13,592 bases of DNA from Caldilineaceae bacterium (GCA_026645635.1 JAPKMV010000034.1:1-13592), one strand, 5' to 3'. Positions 1 through 13,569 are shown, counted from the first letter of the stretch. Notes: generated by a model from the sequence alone, not told the origin. Program-made: numbers and translations.

Positions 1-69
1 GGCGCGGCGCAGGGCAAAGGCGATGATATCGGAAAGGGCCAGGTCGTCCTCGACCAACAGGATGTTCAC
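1..69 (-). CDS. Response regulator, N-terminal fragment (runs off window)
   Basis: Only the first 23 codons are inside the window. They read MNILLVEDDLALSDIIAFAL and on, which is the classic start of a CheY-like receiver domain: a hydrophobic first beta strand, then the acidic E-D-D cluster that binds Mg2+ near the phosphoacceptor Asp (the Asp itself lies beyond the edge). The start is GTG at 67-69. Its GTG overlaps the TGA stop of the upstream histidine kinase in a 4-base GTGA, so the two are probably translationally coupled and form a cognate pair. The output domain cannot be seen, so the regulator class is unknown. Confidence 0.85.
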   Translation of the reverse strand, partial: MNILLVEDDLALSDIIAFALRRA

Positions 70-764
70 AACGCCTCTGCGCCGGTGGACTGTGGCAGGC
101 GGAACCAGAAGATCGAGCCGCCGCCTGGGCGCTCGGTGTAGCCGATCTGCCCGCCGTGGGCTGCGACGGCATTCTTGGCGACGAAGAGGCCAAGCCCCAT
201 GCCGCTCTCGTCGCCGGTGGCATTCTCCAGCCGCACGAAGCGGTCAAAGAGGCGGCCGCGCGCGGCGGGCGGCACGCCTGAGCCGCGGTCGGCGACAGTC
301 ACCAGGATGTCGGTCGCCGCAACCTGCACCGCAATGTCGATGGCGCCTCCCGCCGGGCTGTACTTGGCGGCGTTGGTCACCAGGTTGACGATCACCTGGA
401 TCAGCCGGCTCTCGTCGCCGGGGATGTCGGGCAGGTGCAGCGGCAGTTCCAGGGAGATTTGCTGGCGGCGGCGCTGCAAGAGCGGCCAGACGATGCGCCC
501 GGCCTCCGCCACCACCTGCCCAAGCTGGATCGGCCCGGTGTGAAGCACTGTGCGGCCGGCCTCGATCCGGCTGCTTTCCAACAAGTTGTTGACCAGGGTT
601 TGCAGGCTGAGCAGACTCACCTGGGTAGGCCGCAGCAACTGGCGCAGGTCGTCGGGCGTCAATGTGTCGGCCTCTTGCAGCAGCAGTTCAATCGAGGCGT
701 TGAGCGTGCTCAAGGGGGTGCGGAATTCGTGGGAGATGCTCGAAAGCAGGTCGAAGTCGGCCAT
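66..764 (-). CDS. Short sensorless histidine kinase (HisKA + HATPase_c)
   Basis: A 232-residue protein made of the catalytic core only. The H-box SISHEFRTPL begins at residue 9 with the phosphoacceptor His12, followed by a dimerisation helix pair to about residue 75. The ATPase domain shows the N-box (N127 to N131, ending NAAKYSP), G1 box D159-R-G161-S-G163, F-box LFDRF (172-176) and G2 box GMGLGLF (188-194). No transmembrane segment, PAS, GAF or HAMP region is present, so it should be cytoplasmic and must take its input from a partner. It starts 12 bp after the NTPase-wHTH gene and its stop overlaps the response regulator start, so all three form one operon. The HisKA helix before the H-box is very short (11 residues). 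No in-frame ATG was identified further upstream, and a stop-free extension would run into the preceding gene. The kinase assignment is firm; the signal is unknown. Confidence 0.93.
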   Translation of the reverse strand: MADFDLLSSISHEFRTPLSTLNASIELLLQEADTLTPDDLRQLLRPTQVSLLSLQTLVNNLLESSRIEAGRTVLHTGPIQLGQVVAEAGRIVWPLLQRRRQQISLELPLHLPDIPGDESRLIQVIVNLVTNAAKYSPAGGAIDIAVQVAATDILVTVADRGSGVPPAARGRLFDRFVRLENATGDESGMGLGLFVAKNAVAAHGGQIGYTERPGGGSIFWFRLPQSTGAEAL

Positions 765-776
765 GGCCGCGCCAGC

Positions 777-2153
777 CTACGTCACGCTCAGCCGGTAGCC
801 GCGCCCGCGCACGGTGGTGAGGAAGCGCGGGTTGGCGGGGTCCGGCTCGATCTTCTGGCGCAGGCGGCTGATCAGCTTCTCGATGCGCGCGTCGTCCACT
901 TCGTTCAAGTAGCTTTCGCCCCAGACCGAGGTGACGATCTGATACTTGTCCACCAGCTTGTCGCGGTTCTGGAAGAGGAGCATCACCAGCTTGTACTCGA
1001 GCGCGGTGAGCGTCTCCACCGCCGCGCCGTTGACCAGCACGTTGCCGCTGGCTGCGTCCACCCAGAGCGAGGTCGTCTCGACCGCCTGGGGCAAGGTGCG
1101 TCCCTGGACAAATTCCGCCAGCAGGCGACAGAAGAGCTGCGGGCGTCCTTCGATGCGCTGGAGAACGTGACGGCGCAGCAGCGTATCGACCACGGTCGGG
1201 TCGGCCACATGGTCGGCCAGGTTGAGCGCGACCAACTCATTCTGCTCGGCGGGCGTGCATTCGTCCCAGATCTTGCGGCATTCGCGGGTGAGATACTCGT
1301 CCGCGCGCAGTGTCGGGATCAGATTGCGCTGAAATTGCCAACGATTAGCCGGTGCAGCTTCGTCGGCCGACGTCTGCTCCAGCGCCGCCTGCAGGAGACG
1401 GCAGATGCCATCCACCATGCGCGGGTGGCCGCCCGCCCATTGAAAGACAAAGTCGATATCGGCGCTGACAAAGGGCGCCTCGTAGGCCAGCATGTAGCGG
1501 CGCACCTGCTGTTCGGTGTCCGAGCGGGTGAGCGGCGCCAGCCGCCAGGTGCGCAGGCTGAACAATTCGGCAAACTCTCCATGCCGGCCGTCGGGGTTGA
1601 GCGCGGTCAGCGGGCGCCCGGTGGCCGTAACGAAGGCAAGCTGCGCGCTGTGGCGATCCTGGATGCCGCGCAGGTTGAGGAAGACGCGCGCGTCCACGCG
1701 CTGGTAGGGGTCGTCGAACTCGTCGAAGAGGAGCACGACCTTGCGCCTCTCGTCGGCGAGCACGGCAGTCAGGCCGCGGCTGAAACTCAGCGGCACCTGG
1801 AAGTCGGACGCTGGCGCCACCAGTGTCTCGTAGGCGAGGGCCAGTTCGGGGAGCGTAGCCAGCGCCGGGCCGCTCTCGCGCAGACAGCGCAGCACCAACT
1901 CACAAAAGCCCTGCTCGGTCAGGTCGAGAATGCGGTTGCAGTCCACATAGATGGGCAGAAAATCGTGGGCCGCCTCGCCCAGTTCCTTGACCCAGACGTC
2001 GGGCTGGGCGAGCAGACGCAGGAGCGCCGACTTGCCCACGTTGCTCATGCCCACGATTTCCACGCACTGCATCTGGTAGAGGTGGCGCAGAATGTGTTCG
2101 ACATCGTAGCGGCGCATGTAGCCGTCGTCGGGCAGGCGCAAAGTCAGCGGCAT
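777..2153 (-). CDS. P-loop NTPase (STAND/AAA-like) fused to C-terminal OmpR/PhoB winged helix
   Basis: 458 residues. Walker A is GMSNVGKS (35-42, Lys41) and Walker B is VVLLFDE (139-145, Asp144/Glu145). A sensor-1-like strand FVTATGRP lies at 174-181 and a GGHP motif at 241-244, which is typical of the helical part of STAND/AAA-type ATPases of Chloroflexota and Cyanobacteria. Residues about 290-350 look like a small winged-helix lid ([20 protein letters not shown]). Residues 362-458 are a full Trans_reg_C DNA-binding domain ([12 protein letters not shown], then [13 protein letters not shown], ending [10 protein letters not shown]). There is no receiver domain, so DNA binding is probably gated by nucleotide or ligand rather than by phosphorylation. 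AfsR/CadC-type regulators carry the winged helix at the N-terminus; here it is C-terminal. GGAG (minus strand of 2161-2164) lies 7 nt before the ATG. It is the first gene of the leftward operon and divergent from the ugp genes, so it is a candidate regulator of them (inference). Confidence 0.88.
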   Translation of the reverse strand: MPLTLRLPDDGYMRRYDVEHILRHLYQMQCVEIVGMSNVGKSALLRLLAQPDVWVKELGEAAHDFLPIYVDCNRILDLTEQGFCELVLRCLRESGPALATLPELALAYETLVAPASDFQVPLSFSRGLTAVLADERRKVVLLFDEFDDPYQRVDARVFLNLRGIQDRHSAQLAFVTATGRPLTALNPDGRHGEFAELFSLRTWRLAPLTRSDTEQQVRRYMLAYEAPFVSADIDFVFQWAGGHPRMVDGICRLLQAALEQTSADEAAPANRWQFQRNLIPTLRADEYLTRECRKIWDECTPAEQNELVALNLADHVADPTVVDTLLRRHVLQRIEGRPQLFCRLLAEFVQGRTLPQAVETTSLWVDAASGNVLVNGAAVETLTALEYKLVMLLFQNRDKLVDKYQIVTSVWGESYLNEVDDARIEKLISRLRQKIEPDPANPRFLTTVRGRGYRLSVT

Positions 2154-2198
2154 TCATTGTCTCCAATCGTTCGTCGTCCGCAACACGGTGGTGATGAG

Positions 2199-2228
2199 GT
2201 TATACTGTAATCATGGCGAAAGCGCCAA
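2199..2228 (-). promoter_or_regulatory. Candidate promoter of the leftward signalling operon
   Basis: On the minus strand TTGGCG (2223-2228) and TATAAC (2199-2204) are separated by 18 bp, upstream of the GGAG and ATG of the NTPase-wHTH gene. This would give a leader of about 40 nt. The -10 overlaps ACAGTATA (minus strand of 2201-2208), an 8-mer that also forms half of the 16-bp palindrome at 2304-2319, so a shared regulator could act on both promoters. Sigma70-like consensus matching by eye only. Confidence 0.45.
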
Positions 2229-2286
2229 ACGGGGTATGGCTGCATTTCCAGCGTGGGTGCGAAGTAGATCGCGCACGAATGAGCTT

Positions 2287-2315
2287 TTGTCGAAACGGAG
2301 AAGCAACAGTATACT
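2287..2315 (+). promoter_or_regulatory. Candidate promoter of the ugp operon
   Basis: TTGTCG (2287-2292), a 17-bp spacer and TATACT (2310-2315) give 4/6 and 5/6 matches to the sigma70 consensus at ideal spacing. The predicted start near 2322 would leave a leader of about 94 nt before the ATG at 2416. The -10 hexamer lies inside the perfect palindrome at 2304-2319, which is a natural position for a repressor site. No better-spaced alternative was found closer to the gene. Confidence 0.5.
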
Positions 2316-2319
2316 GTTG
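2304..2319. promoter_or_regulatory. Perfect 16-bp palindrome CAACAGTATACTGTTG, probable operator
   Basis: The two 8-base halves CAACAGTA and TACTGTTG are exact reverse complements with no spacer. The site covers the candidate rightward -10. The half TATACTGT recurs at 2201-2208 at the leftward -10. The symmetry suggests a dimeric regulator. I do not recognise it as a known LacI, LexA or PhoB site. Which protein binds it is unknown. Confidence 0.6.
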
Positions 2320-2354
2320 TCCGCTTCCCAATCATAGCGCTATTCAGATGACTG

Positions 2355-2369
2355 TGTCCGGTTCGGACA
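2355..2369. promoter_or_regulatory. Inverted repeat TGTCCG-GTT-CGGACA in the ugp leader
   Basis: A perfect 6-bp inverted repeat with a 3-bp centre, followed by a run of eight A. It is flanked by ACTGT (2351-2355) and ACAGT (2376-2380), which are also reverse complements. ACTGTGTCCG here resembles ACTGTTGTCCG at 2313-2323 in the palindrome region, 38 bp upstream. It lies in the predicted leader between the promoter and the ribosome site, so it could be a second operator or a small RNA hairpin. There is no U-tract, so it is not an intrinsic terminator on the plus strand. Confidence 0.45.
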
Positions 2370-2415
2370 AAAAAAACAGTTGTCGATCACTCTGTAAACT
2401 CTCACGGAAAGACAC

Positions 2416-3365
2416 ATGGCACAGTCAACGCTCGACGGCCCCACTGCCGCACGTTCAACTGTCAAAGCGCGCAAGCGTGTGTGGCCGACACTCGAGGCCT
2501 ATCTCTACCTGGCGCCGACGCTGATCGGGCTGCTGATCTTTGTCTTTATTCCGATTTTCACCTCGTTCCAACTCAGCCTCAACCGCATTGCACCCTTTGG
2601 CAACCAGACGCGCTTCGTCGGGTTGGACAACTATGTCACGCTGCTGACCAGCGCGGATTACTGGGACACCGTGCGCATCACGTTCCTGTTTGTGCTGGGC
2701 ACCGTGCCCACCGGCATTGCGTTGGCCGTGGCGCTGGCGATTCTGCTCTCCTACCCGGTCGGCCGCATGGCATGGTTCTACCGCGCGCTGATTTTTGTGC
2801 CGGTCATCATCAGCAGCGCCGTGACGGGCGTCCTCTTCAGGTGGCTCTATCACCCGGTTGTCGGCTATCTCAGCTACTGGATGGTGCAACTGGGCATCTT
2901 TGAAAACATGCAGCAGGCGCCCAACTGGCTGGGGTCGAAGGAGTGGGCGCTGGTGGCGGTGATCATCGCCACGGCCTGGCGACAGCTTGGCTTCAACGTC
3001 ATCATCGCCCTGGCCGGCGTCCAGAATATCGACGAAAGTTTCTACGACGCAGCCAAGGTGGATGGCGCGGGCATTTTGCAGCGCATCCGCCACATCACCC
3101 TGCCCCTGTTATCGCCCACGCTCTTCTTCCTGCTGGTCATCAATGTCATCTACAGTTTCCAGGCCTTTGGCGAGATCAACATCCTGACGCAAGGCGGGCC
3201 GGGCCGCGCCACCACGACCATGGTCTACAGCATCTTTGAGACCGCCTTTGTGGGCACGCCGCAGAGAGGTCTTGCCTCGGCGCAGGCCTACATTCTGGCC
3301 GTCATGGTGATTTCAATGTCGTTCATCAACTTTGCGACTGCAAGTCGAAGGGTGCACTACCAATA

Positions 3366-3366
<1 letters not shown>
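2416..3366 (+). CDS. ugpA: ABC transporter permease, UgpA/MalF type
   Basis: 316 residues with six predicted membrane helices (about 28-50, 85-110, 118-140, 175-200, 232-255, 283-305). A cytoplasmic EAA loop, YDAAKVDGAG followed by ITLPLL, lies at 210-232 and contacts the ATPase subunit. The N-terminal motif YLYLAPTLIG and the region FVGLDNYVTLL are typical of the UgpA/MalF branch of carbohydrate-type (CUT1) importers. A ribosome site GGAAAG (2406-2411) lies 4 nt before ATG. Its stop overlaps the next permease start in TAATG. The permease alone does not fix the substrate. The glycerol-3-phosphate assignment rests on the UgpB-like protein and the phosphodiesterase downstream; a sugar importer is the alternative. 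Confidence 0.85.
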
Positions 3367-4226
<860 letters not shown>

Positions 4227-4296
4227 CCCGCCTGTTTGCTCACATCCGGCCTTTGCGCCGTCGTTCGATTTCGTTGACCGTTTCAACTACATAACC

Positions 4297-4302
4297 AGGA
4301 GG
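4297..4302 (+). promoter_or_regulatory. Strong ribosome binding site deciding a GTG start
   Basis: AGGAGG sits 5 nt before the GTG at 4308 and is the best Shine-Dalgarno match in the window. It fits the high expression usually needed for the binding protein and fixes the GTG as the start, with a lipoprotein signal following immediately. Confidence 0.8.
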
Positions 4303-4307
4303 ATATC

Positions 4308-5720
<1,413 letters not shown>

Positions 5721-5742
5721 AGCAGGCTTGAATAGATGGCAT

Positions 5743-5784
5743 GGCGCCTTCAGTCGCTCGCACCCCGCGACGGCTGAAGGCGCC
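5743..5784 (+). other. Long intergenic hairpin after ugpB
   Basis: GGCGCCTTCAGTCG (5743-5756) pairs with CGGCTGAAGGCGCC (5771-5784) over 14 bp with one G-U pair. TCG/CGA pairing inside shortens the loop to about 7 nt. It starts 22 nt after the ugpB stop and has no following U-tract. The position resembles the stabilising or attenuating hairpins found after binding-protein genes in other importer operons, which keep binding-protein mRNA in excess. It could also slow read-through into the next gene. Confidence 0.55.
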
Positions 5785-5793
5785 GTTGGTTGC

Positions 5794-6863
5794 ATGTCAC
5801 GCAAAGGCGCAAAGACCGCAAAGAAGAACGCTCGCTTTGCGCCTTTGCGCCTTTGCGTGCGGCAAGCCCGCACCGCACTGCCTTTGCGAACCGGTTTTCT
5901 TTTCTGCCTGTTGCTGCTGACCGCCTGCACATCTTCGCTGTCCGCGCCGCAAGGCGCAGCGCCGCCCGCGCCAGCCCTGCCCGCCGGCTTCGATGTGCAA
6001 GGTCACCGCGGCGCCCGCGGTCTCCAACCCGAGAATACGCTGCCCGCCTTCGAGACCGCGCTGGATCTGGGCGTCACGACGCTGGAATTCGATCTGCACC
6101 TGACCGCCGACGGCGAGGTCGTCGTCTGGCACGACCCGACGATCACCCCTGACAAGTGCTCTCTGCCCGCTGCGACTGCCGCCGGCGCCGCGCCGGCCCA
6201 ACCCGCCAGCCGCCCGCGCATCGCCGATCTCACCTCCGCCGCGCTCCAGCACTATCGCTGTGACCGCAACCCGGACACCGGCCGTTTCCCAGCACAAGAG
6301 CCGGCGCCAACGCTGCTGGCGGGCGACGACTATCGCATCGTGCGGCTGGCTGACCTGTTCGACTTTGTGGCGCGCTACGCTGCGTCGGACGAGAAGCGCG
6401 CCGACCAGCGGGCAACTGCCGGACAGGTGCAGTTCAACATTGAAACGAAGCGCAAGCCCGACGACCCTGCGGCCATCGGCGACGACTTCGACGGCGTCAA
6501 CCCCGGCCTCTTCGAGCGGGAAATCGCCCGCATCGTGGCCGAATCTGGCCTGGCCGACCGCGTCGTGCTGCAGAGTTTCGACCACCGCTCGCTGTGGGCG
6601 ATGCGTCGCCTCCAACCCGAGCTGAGGTTGGCCGCGCTCACCACGCGCAGCGTCGACCTGGCCGACCTGGCCCAGCGCGGCGCAACGATCTGGTCGCCCG
6701 ATTTTGCGACGCTCACGCCGGCGCTGCTGGCCGAGGCCCACGCCCTGGGGCTGGCCGTGATTCCGTGGACGGTGAACGATCCCGCAGACATGCGCCGGTT
6801 GATCGAAATGGGCGTGGATGGGCTGATCACCGACCGCCCCGATCTGTTGTTGGGAAATCTGCC

Positions 6864-6867
<4 letters not shown>
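5794..6867 (+). CDS. Exported glycerophosphodiester phosphodiesterase (GDPD) lipoprotein
   Basis: It hydrolyses glycerophosphodiesters to glycerol-3-phosphate and an alcohol. Numbered from the ATG at 5794: HRGARG with catalytic His71 and Arg72, ENT at 80-82, the metal-binding pair E98-F-D100, and catalytic H113-D114 in VVWHDPTI. The barrel end is WTVNDPADMRRLIEMGVDGLITDRPDLL. A hydrophobic stretch ends in the lipobox LTAC (Cys45), so the enzyme is exported, like GlpQ and unlike cytoplasmic UgpQ. The start is uncertain. Candidates are TTG 5728, ATG 5794, TTG 5845, GTG 5857 and TTG 5884, none with a good ribosome site. GTG 5857 gives the most normal signal peptide; earlier starts translate the palindromic repeat at 5798-5859 into a Lys/Arg-rich leader. 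It lies behind ugpB and overlaps the next gene by ATGA. Confidence 0.9.
5798..5859. repeat. Palindromic repeat of CTTTGCG/CGCAAAG units
   Basis: The left arm (5798-5823) consists of CGCAAAG-type units. The right arm (5835-5859) consists of three CTTTGCG-type units and is its near-perfect reverse complement, with the outer 17 bases exact and one extra base plus a substitution further in. The loop is 11 nt. This looks like the interspersed palindromes of this composition that I recall from many environmental bacterial genomes, often mistranslated as RKGAK and FAPLRLCV peptides. Here it falls between the ugpB hairpin and the phosphodiesterase signal peptide, so it probably inserted at the 5' end of that gene. 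Confidence 0.75.
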
Positions 6868-11054
<4,187 letters not shown>

Positions 11055-11351
11055 TGGCTGCGCCGTCCCTCAAGCATGGATGCTGGGACGGTGAGAGAAA
11101 GGTAAGGCGTAGCTGCCGTGCCGCGCCCCATCCCCAAAATCAGGAATCCACACGAAAGTTGCCCTTGCGGCGCCAAAGAGCACCTACTTTGGATCACGAC
11201 ATCCGCCCAGTATGCGTGCACAATCGCATCACCAACTGGGGCTTGCTTGCTGAACGCCAACAATGAAGCAGCCAGTTCTAGTTGCGTGAGGATCGCATAC
11301 ACTGCACTCCTCGTTTCGGCAACCATTTGGACTACAGAACGGAGAACAACT
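11055..11351. other. 297-bp stretch without a confident gene
   Basis: It holds the hairpin at 11063-11091 and, at its right end, the ribosome site GGAG (11341-11344) of the next gene. An open frame extends leftwards of ATG 11352 to 11118, but its peptide is not recognisable and has no ribosome site. A minus-strand frame (11326 down to 10904) also crosses it and then runs antisense into the large gene. It is visibly less GC-rich than its neighbours, as expected of non-coding sequence or a decayed gene. A promoter for the downstream gene is expected here, but I found no -35/-10 pair with acceptable spacing. Confidence 0.5.
11063..11091 (+). terminator. Hairpin 8 nt after the large fusion gene, terminator-like without U-tract
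   Basis: CCGTCCC (11063-11069) pairs with GGGACGG (11085-11091). Inside, AGCA and TGCT pair around a TGGA loop with a small TCA bulge. It begins 8 nt after the TGA. The next bases are TGAGAGAAA rather than U-rich, so it is not a textbook intrinsic terminator and may protect the 3' end instead. It marks the likely end of the ugp operon. Confidence 0.4.
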
Positions 11352-13544
11352 ATGCATCACAGAGTCCGCAACAGACCATTGCTGCTCCTCATCCTGCTGT
11401 CAATGAGCCTGCTGTTGACAGCCTGCGACGCCGCTGTCCAGGCGCCGGTCGCACTTCCCCAGGTTGCAGCACCCACGGCAGCACCCACCGAGGAGGCCGC
11501 CGCCGAAGCCCCGACAACGGCGCCCACAGAAGAGGCCGCGCCTGCTGAGGCCACGGCAGCACCCACCGAGGAGGCTGCTGCCGAAGCAGCCGCACCCGGC
11601 GAGGAAAGCGCGGGCAGCGCGCTGGAAGGCGTGACCTGGCAGGTCGCGGAGTATACCGCCGCCGATGGGAGCGCCGCCACACCCGGCGCTGCTGCCACGG
11701 TCACTTTCGAGAATGGACAGGTCACCGGCAACGCCGGCTGCAATGGCTTCTTCGCCAGCTACACCATCGACGGCAGTGAGTTGACGATCGCATTGGGCGG
11801 CATGACGGCCATGGCGTGCGAAGAGCCTGTCATGGCGCAAGAGCAGGCGATCCTGGCCGCGTTGGGTCAGGTCGCATCCTACGCCGTAGTTGACGCGCAG
11901 GTGCAGTTGCTGGACAGCGACGGCGCGGTGCTGCTTGCGCTGACGGCCCAGGCTTCCTCCGGTTTGACCGGCGTCGTCTGGCGCGCCACCAACTACAATA
12001 ACGGCAGGGAAGCCGTCGTGGGCATCCTGGAAGGCACAGAGATCACCGCCATCTTCGGCGAGGACGGCACGCTCTCCGGTTCGGCCGGCTGTAACAATTA
12101 TGTCACCGGCTTCACCACCGACGGCAACCAGATCACCATCGGGCCGGCCGCTTCGACCATGATGTTCTGCGACGAGCCGGAAGGCGTCATGGAGCAGGAG
12201 GCGGCCTATCTGGCTGCACTCGCCACCGCCGCCACCTATTCGATCAACGGCCAGGTGCTGGAAATGCGCACCGCCGACGACGCCATGGCCCTGCGCTTCG
12301 AGGTGGCAACGGACTCCATCGTTGCGCTCGTTGCGCCTGCCAGCGCCGACCCTGACCCGGTGGCGGCCGATACGGACGCCGCGCCGGTCGCATTTGCCGC
12401 CGCCGCCGCTGAGACGCCCACCGGGCGTGTGACCGCGCAGTTGGGCGTCAATATCCGCGTCGGGCCGGGCGTACAGTTTGCCATCGTGGGCGTTGCGCCC
12501 CAGGACACCACGGGCGAGATCATCGGCCGCAGCGCCGACGGCCAGTGGTGGGCTGCGCGCGTCCCGTCGGCGCCGGGCGAACAGGGGTGGGTGGCCGCCG
12601 CCTATGTGGAAGCCAGCAATGCCGAGAATGTGCCGGTGCTGCCGGCGCCGCCGCTGCCCCGGGAAGTGGCGCCGCTGGAAGCCGGCGCGCCTTACCCAAT
12701 TGACCCAGGGCTGATTCTCTACTCTGCCTCGCGGGTAGTGCAGGACGGCAATCGCGTATACGAACTCGAAGATATTTACGCCGTGCCTGCCACACCCGGC
12801 GCCCAGGCGACGATGGTTGCCAACAACGCCCAGCAGCCTGCGCTCAGCCCCGACCGCTCGACGCTCGCCTTCTACAGCCAGCAGAGCGATAAGCTGGGCA
12901 TCGGCGGCTACGACGTGAACACCGGCCAGCGCCAGCGCTTCTCGCGCTTCATCGAAGACAGCCAGCCCCGCTGGAGTCCTACGGGCGACCGCATCGTCTT
13001 CGCCAGCAATCGTCAGGGCGACCGCCGCTGGCGCATCTACATCACACCCGCGGTGGACAAAGCCAACCCCAGCGACATGGACTACACCGAACTGGATTTC
13101 GGCAAAGATCCGGATTGGCACCCAAGCCAAGAACTGCTCATCCTCAAGGGCTGCGACGCGCAGGGGCAGAACTGTGGGACCTACACGATGGGGACGGACG
13201 GCTCGAACCGCACGCAGTTCACCGACGTGGCGTCGGATTCTCTGCCACGCTGGGTCCCGGATGGCAGCGCCGTCATCTTCATGAGCGAAGATCGCGACGG
13301 CAACTGGGAACTCTACCGCGCCAGTGTGGCTGACGGCAGCGTCACCCGCCTGACGAACGACCCGGCGCCCGACGGTCTGCCCGCGGTCAGCCCCGATGGT
13401 CAACAGATTGCCTTCGTCAGCAAGCGCGGGGGCGCCTGGGGGCTGTGGGTGATGCCCGCAACCGGCGGCGACGCCACCCTGATCACCGCCATTCCGGGCG
13501 AACTGCCGGATTGGCTGCTGCAGGCGGTGGACTGGCCGCGCTAA
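11352..13544 (+). CDS. Lipoprotein with two META domains, SH3b domain and TolB-like propeller
   Basis: 730 residues from ATG 11352, chosen because GGAG (11341-11344) lies 7 nt upstream and a proper signal peptide follows (HHRVRNRP, Leu-rich core, lipobox LTAC, Cys25). A Thr/Ala/Glu/Pro tether spans about 26-88. Two META/HslJ-like domains follow (about 90-190 and 205-318), each with the typical GNAGCN or GSAGCN core and a paired downstream Cys (MACEEP, MFCDEP). Residues 358-425 are an SH3b module (VNIRVGPGVQF, WWAARV, GWVAAAYV), often linked to cell-wall or peptide binding. The C-terminal part from about 495 carries at least five PD40/TolB-type repeats (ALSPDRSTLAFYS, RWSPTGDRIVFASN, RWVPDGSAVIFMSED, AVSPDGQQIAFVS). 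No catalytic motif is seen; a surface binding or scaffold role is likely. It is separated from the ugp operon by a hairpin and about 300 bp, so it is probably transcribed on its own. Confidence 0.88.
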   Translation: MHHRVRNRPLLLLILLSMSLLLTACDAAVQAPVALPQVAAPTAAPTEEAAAEAPTTAPTEEAAPAEATAAPTEEAAAEAAAPGEESAGSALEGVTWQVAEYTAADGSAATPGAAATVTFENGQVTGNAGCNGFFASYTIDGSELTIALGGMTAMACEEPVMAQEQAILAALGQVASYAVVDAQVQLLDSDGAVLLALTAQASSGLTGVVWRATNYNNGREAVVGILEGTEITAIFGEDGTLSGSAGCNNYVTGFTTDGNQITIGPAASTMMFCDEPEGVMEQEAAYLAALATAATYSINGQVLEMRTADDAMALRFEVATDSIVALVAPASADPDPVAADTDAAPVAFAAAAAETPTGRVTAQLGVNIRVGPGVQFAIVGVAPQDTTGEIIGRSADGQWWAARVPSAPGEQGWVAAAYVEASNAENVPVLPAPPLPREVAPLEAGAPYPIDPGLILYSASRVVQDGNRVYELEDIYAVPATPGAQATMVANNAQQPALSPDRSTLAFYSQQSDKLGIGGYDVNTGQRQRFSRFIEDSQPRWSPTGDRIVFASNRQGDRRWRIYITPAVDKANPSDMDYTELDFGKDPDWHPSQELLILKGCDAQGQNCGTYTMGTDGSNRTQFTDVASDSLPRWVPDGSAVIFMSEDRDGNWELYRASVADGSVTRLTNDPAPDGLPAVSPDGQQIAFVSKRGGAWGLWVMPATGGDATLITAIPGELPDWLLQAVDWPR
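11473..11575 (+). repeat. 25-bp direct repeat in the lipoprotein tether
   Basis: An identical 25-base stretch occurs at 11473-11497 and 11551-11575, 78 bp (26 codons) apart and in frame. Both encode TAAPTEEA; a diverged third copy encoding TAPTEEAAPAEA lies between them. The tether therefore grew by in-frame duplication and could vary in length between strains by slippage or recombination. Confidence 0.8.
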
Positions 13545-13564
13545 ACTCAGACACAATAGAAACC

Positions 13565-13569
13565 AGGAG
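13565..13569 (+). promoter_or_regulatory. Possible ribosome site of a following gene
   Basis: AGGAG lies 20 nt after the last stop, but no ATG, GTG or TTG follows at a suitable distance before the window ends. It may be a chance match, or the start may be an unusual codon. No hairpin was seen in the 48 bp after the last gene. Confidence 0.2.

Noticed and set aside
435..2210. 591-codon open frame on the plus strand
   Set aside because: It lies antisense to the kinase and the NTPase-wHTH, whose motifs are clear. Its product is rich in His, Gln and Arg with no domain. It is an effect of GC-biased third codon positions.
2355..2380. Intrinsic terminator suggested by an inverted repeat next to a run of A
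   Set aside because: On the plus strand the run is A, not T. On the minus strand the T-run precedes the hairpin. It fits an operator or leader hairpin better.
2287..2400. Classical Pho box upstream of the ugp genes
   Set aside because: TGTC-containing elements are present, but no two lie in direct repeat at the 11-bp spacing expected for PhoB, so phosphate control is only a guess from the gene content.
2213..2524. Small plus-strand gene starting in the divergent control region
   Set aside because: It covers the promoter and operator elements, overlaps the ugpA start in another frame and lacks a ribosome site.
6594..6863. 90-codon upstream extension of the triple-fusion gene
   Set aside because: It overlaps the conserved C-terminus of the phosphodiesterase. 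The ATG at 6864 has the ATGA overlap and a clean lipoprotein signal.
11118..11351. N-terminal extension of the last lipoprotein, including a CPCG peptide that recalls the SEC-C metal motif
   Set aside because: The extension has no ribosome site and would bury the signal peptide. Only CPCG is shared with SEC-C; the remaining spacing and ligands do not fit.
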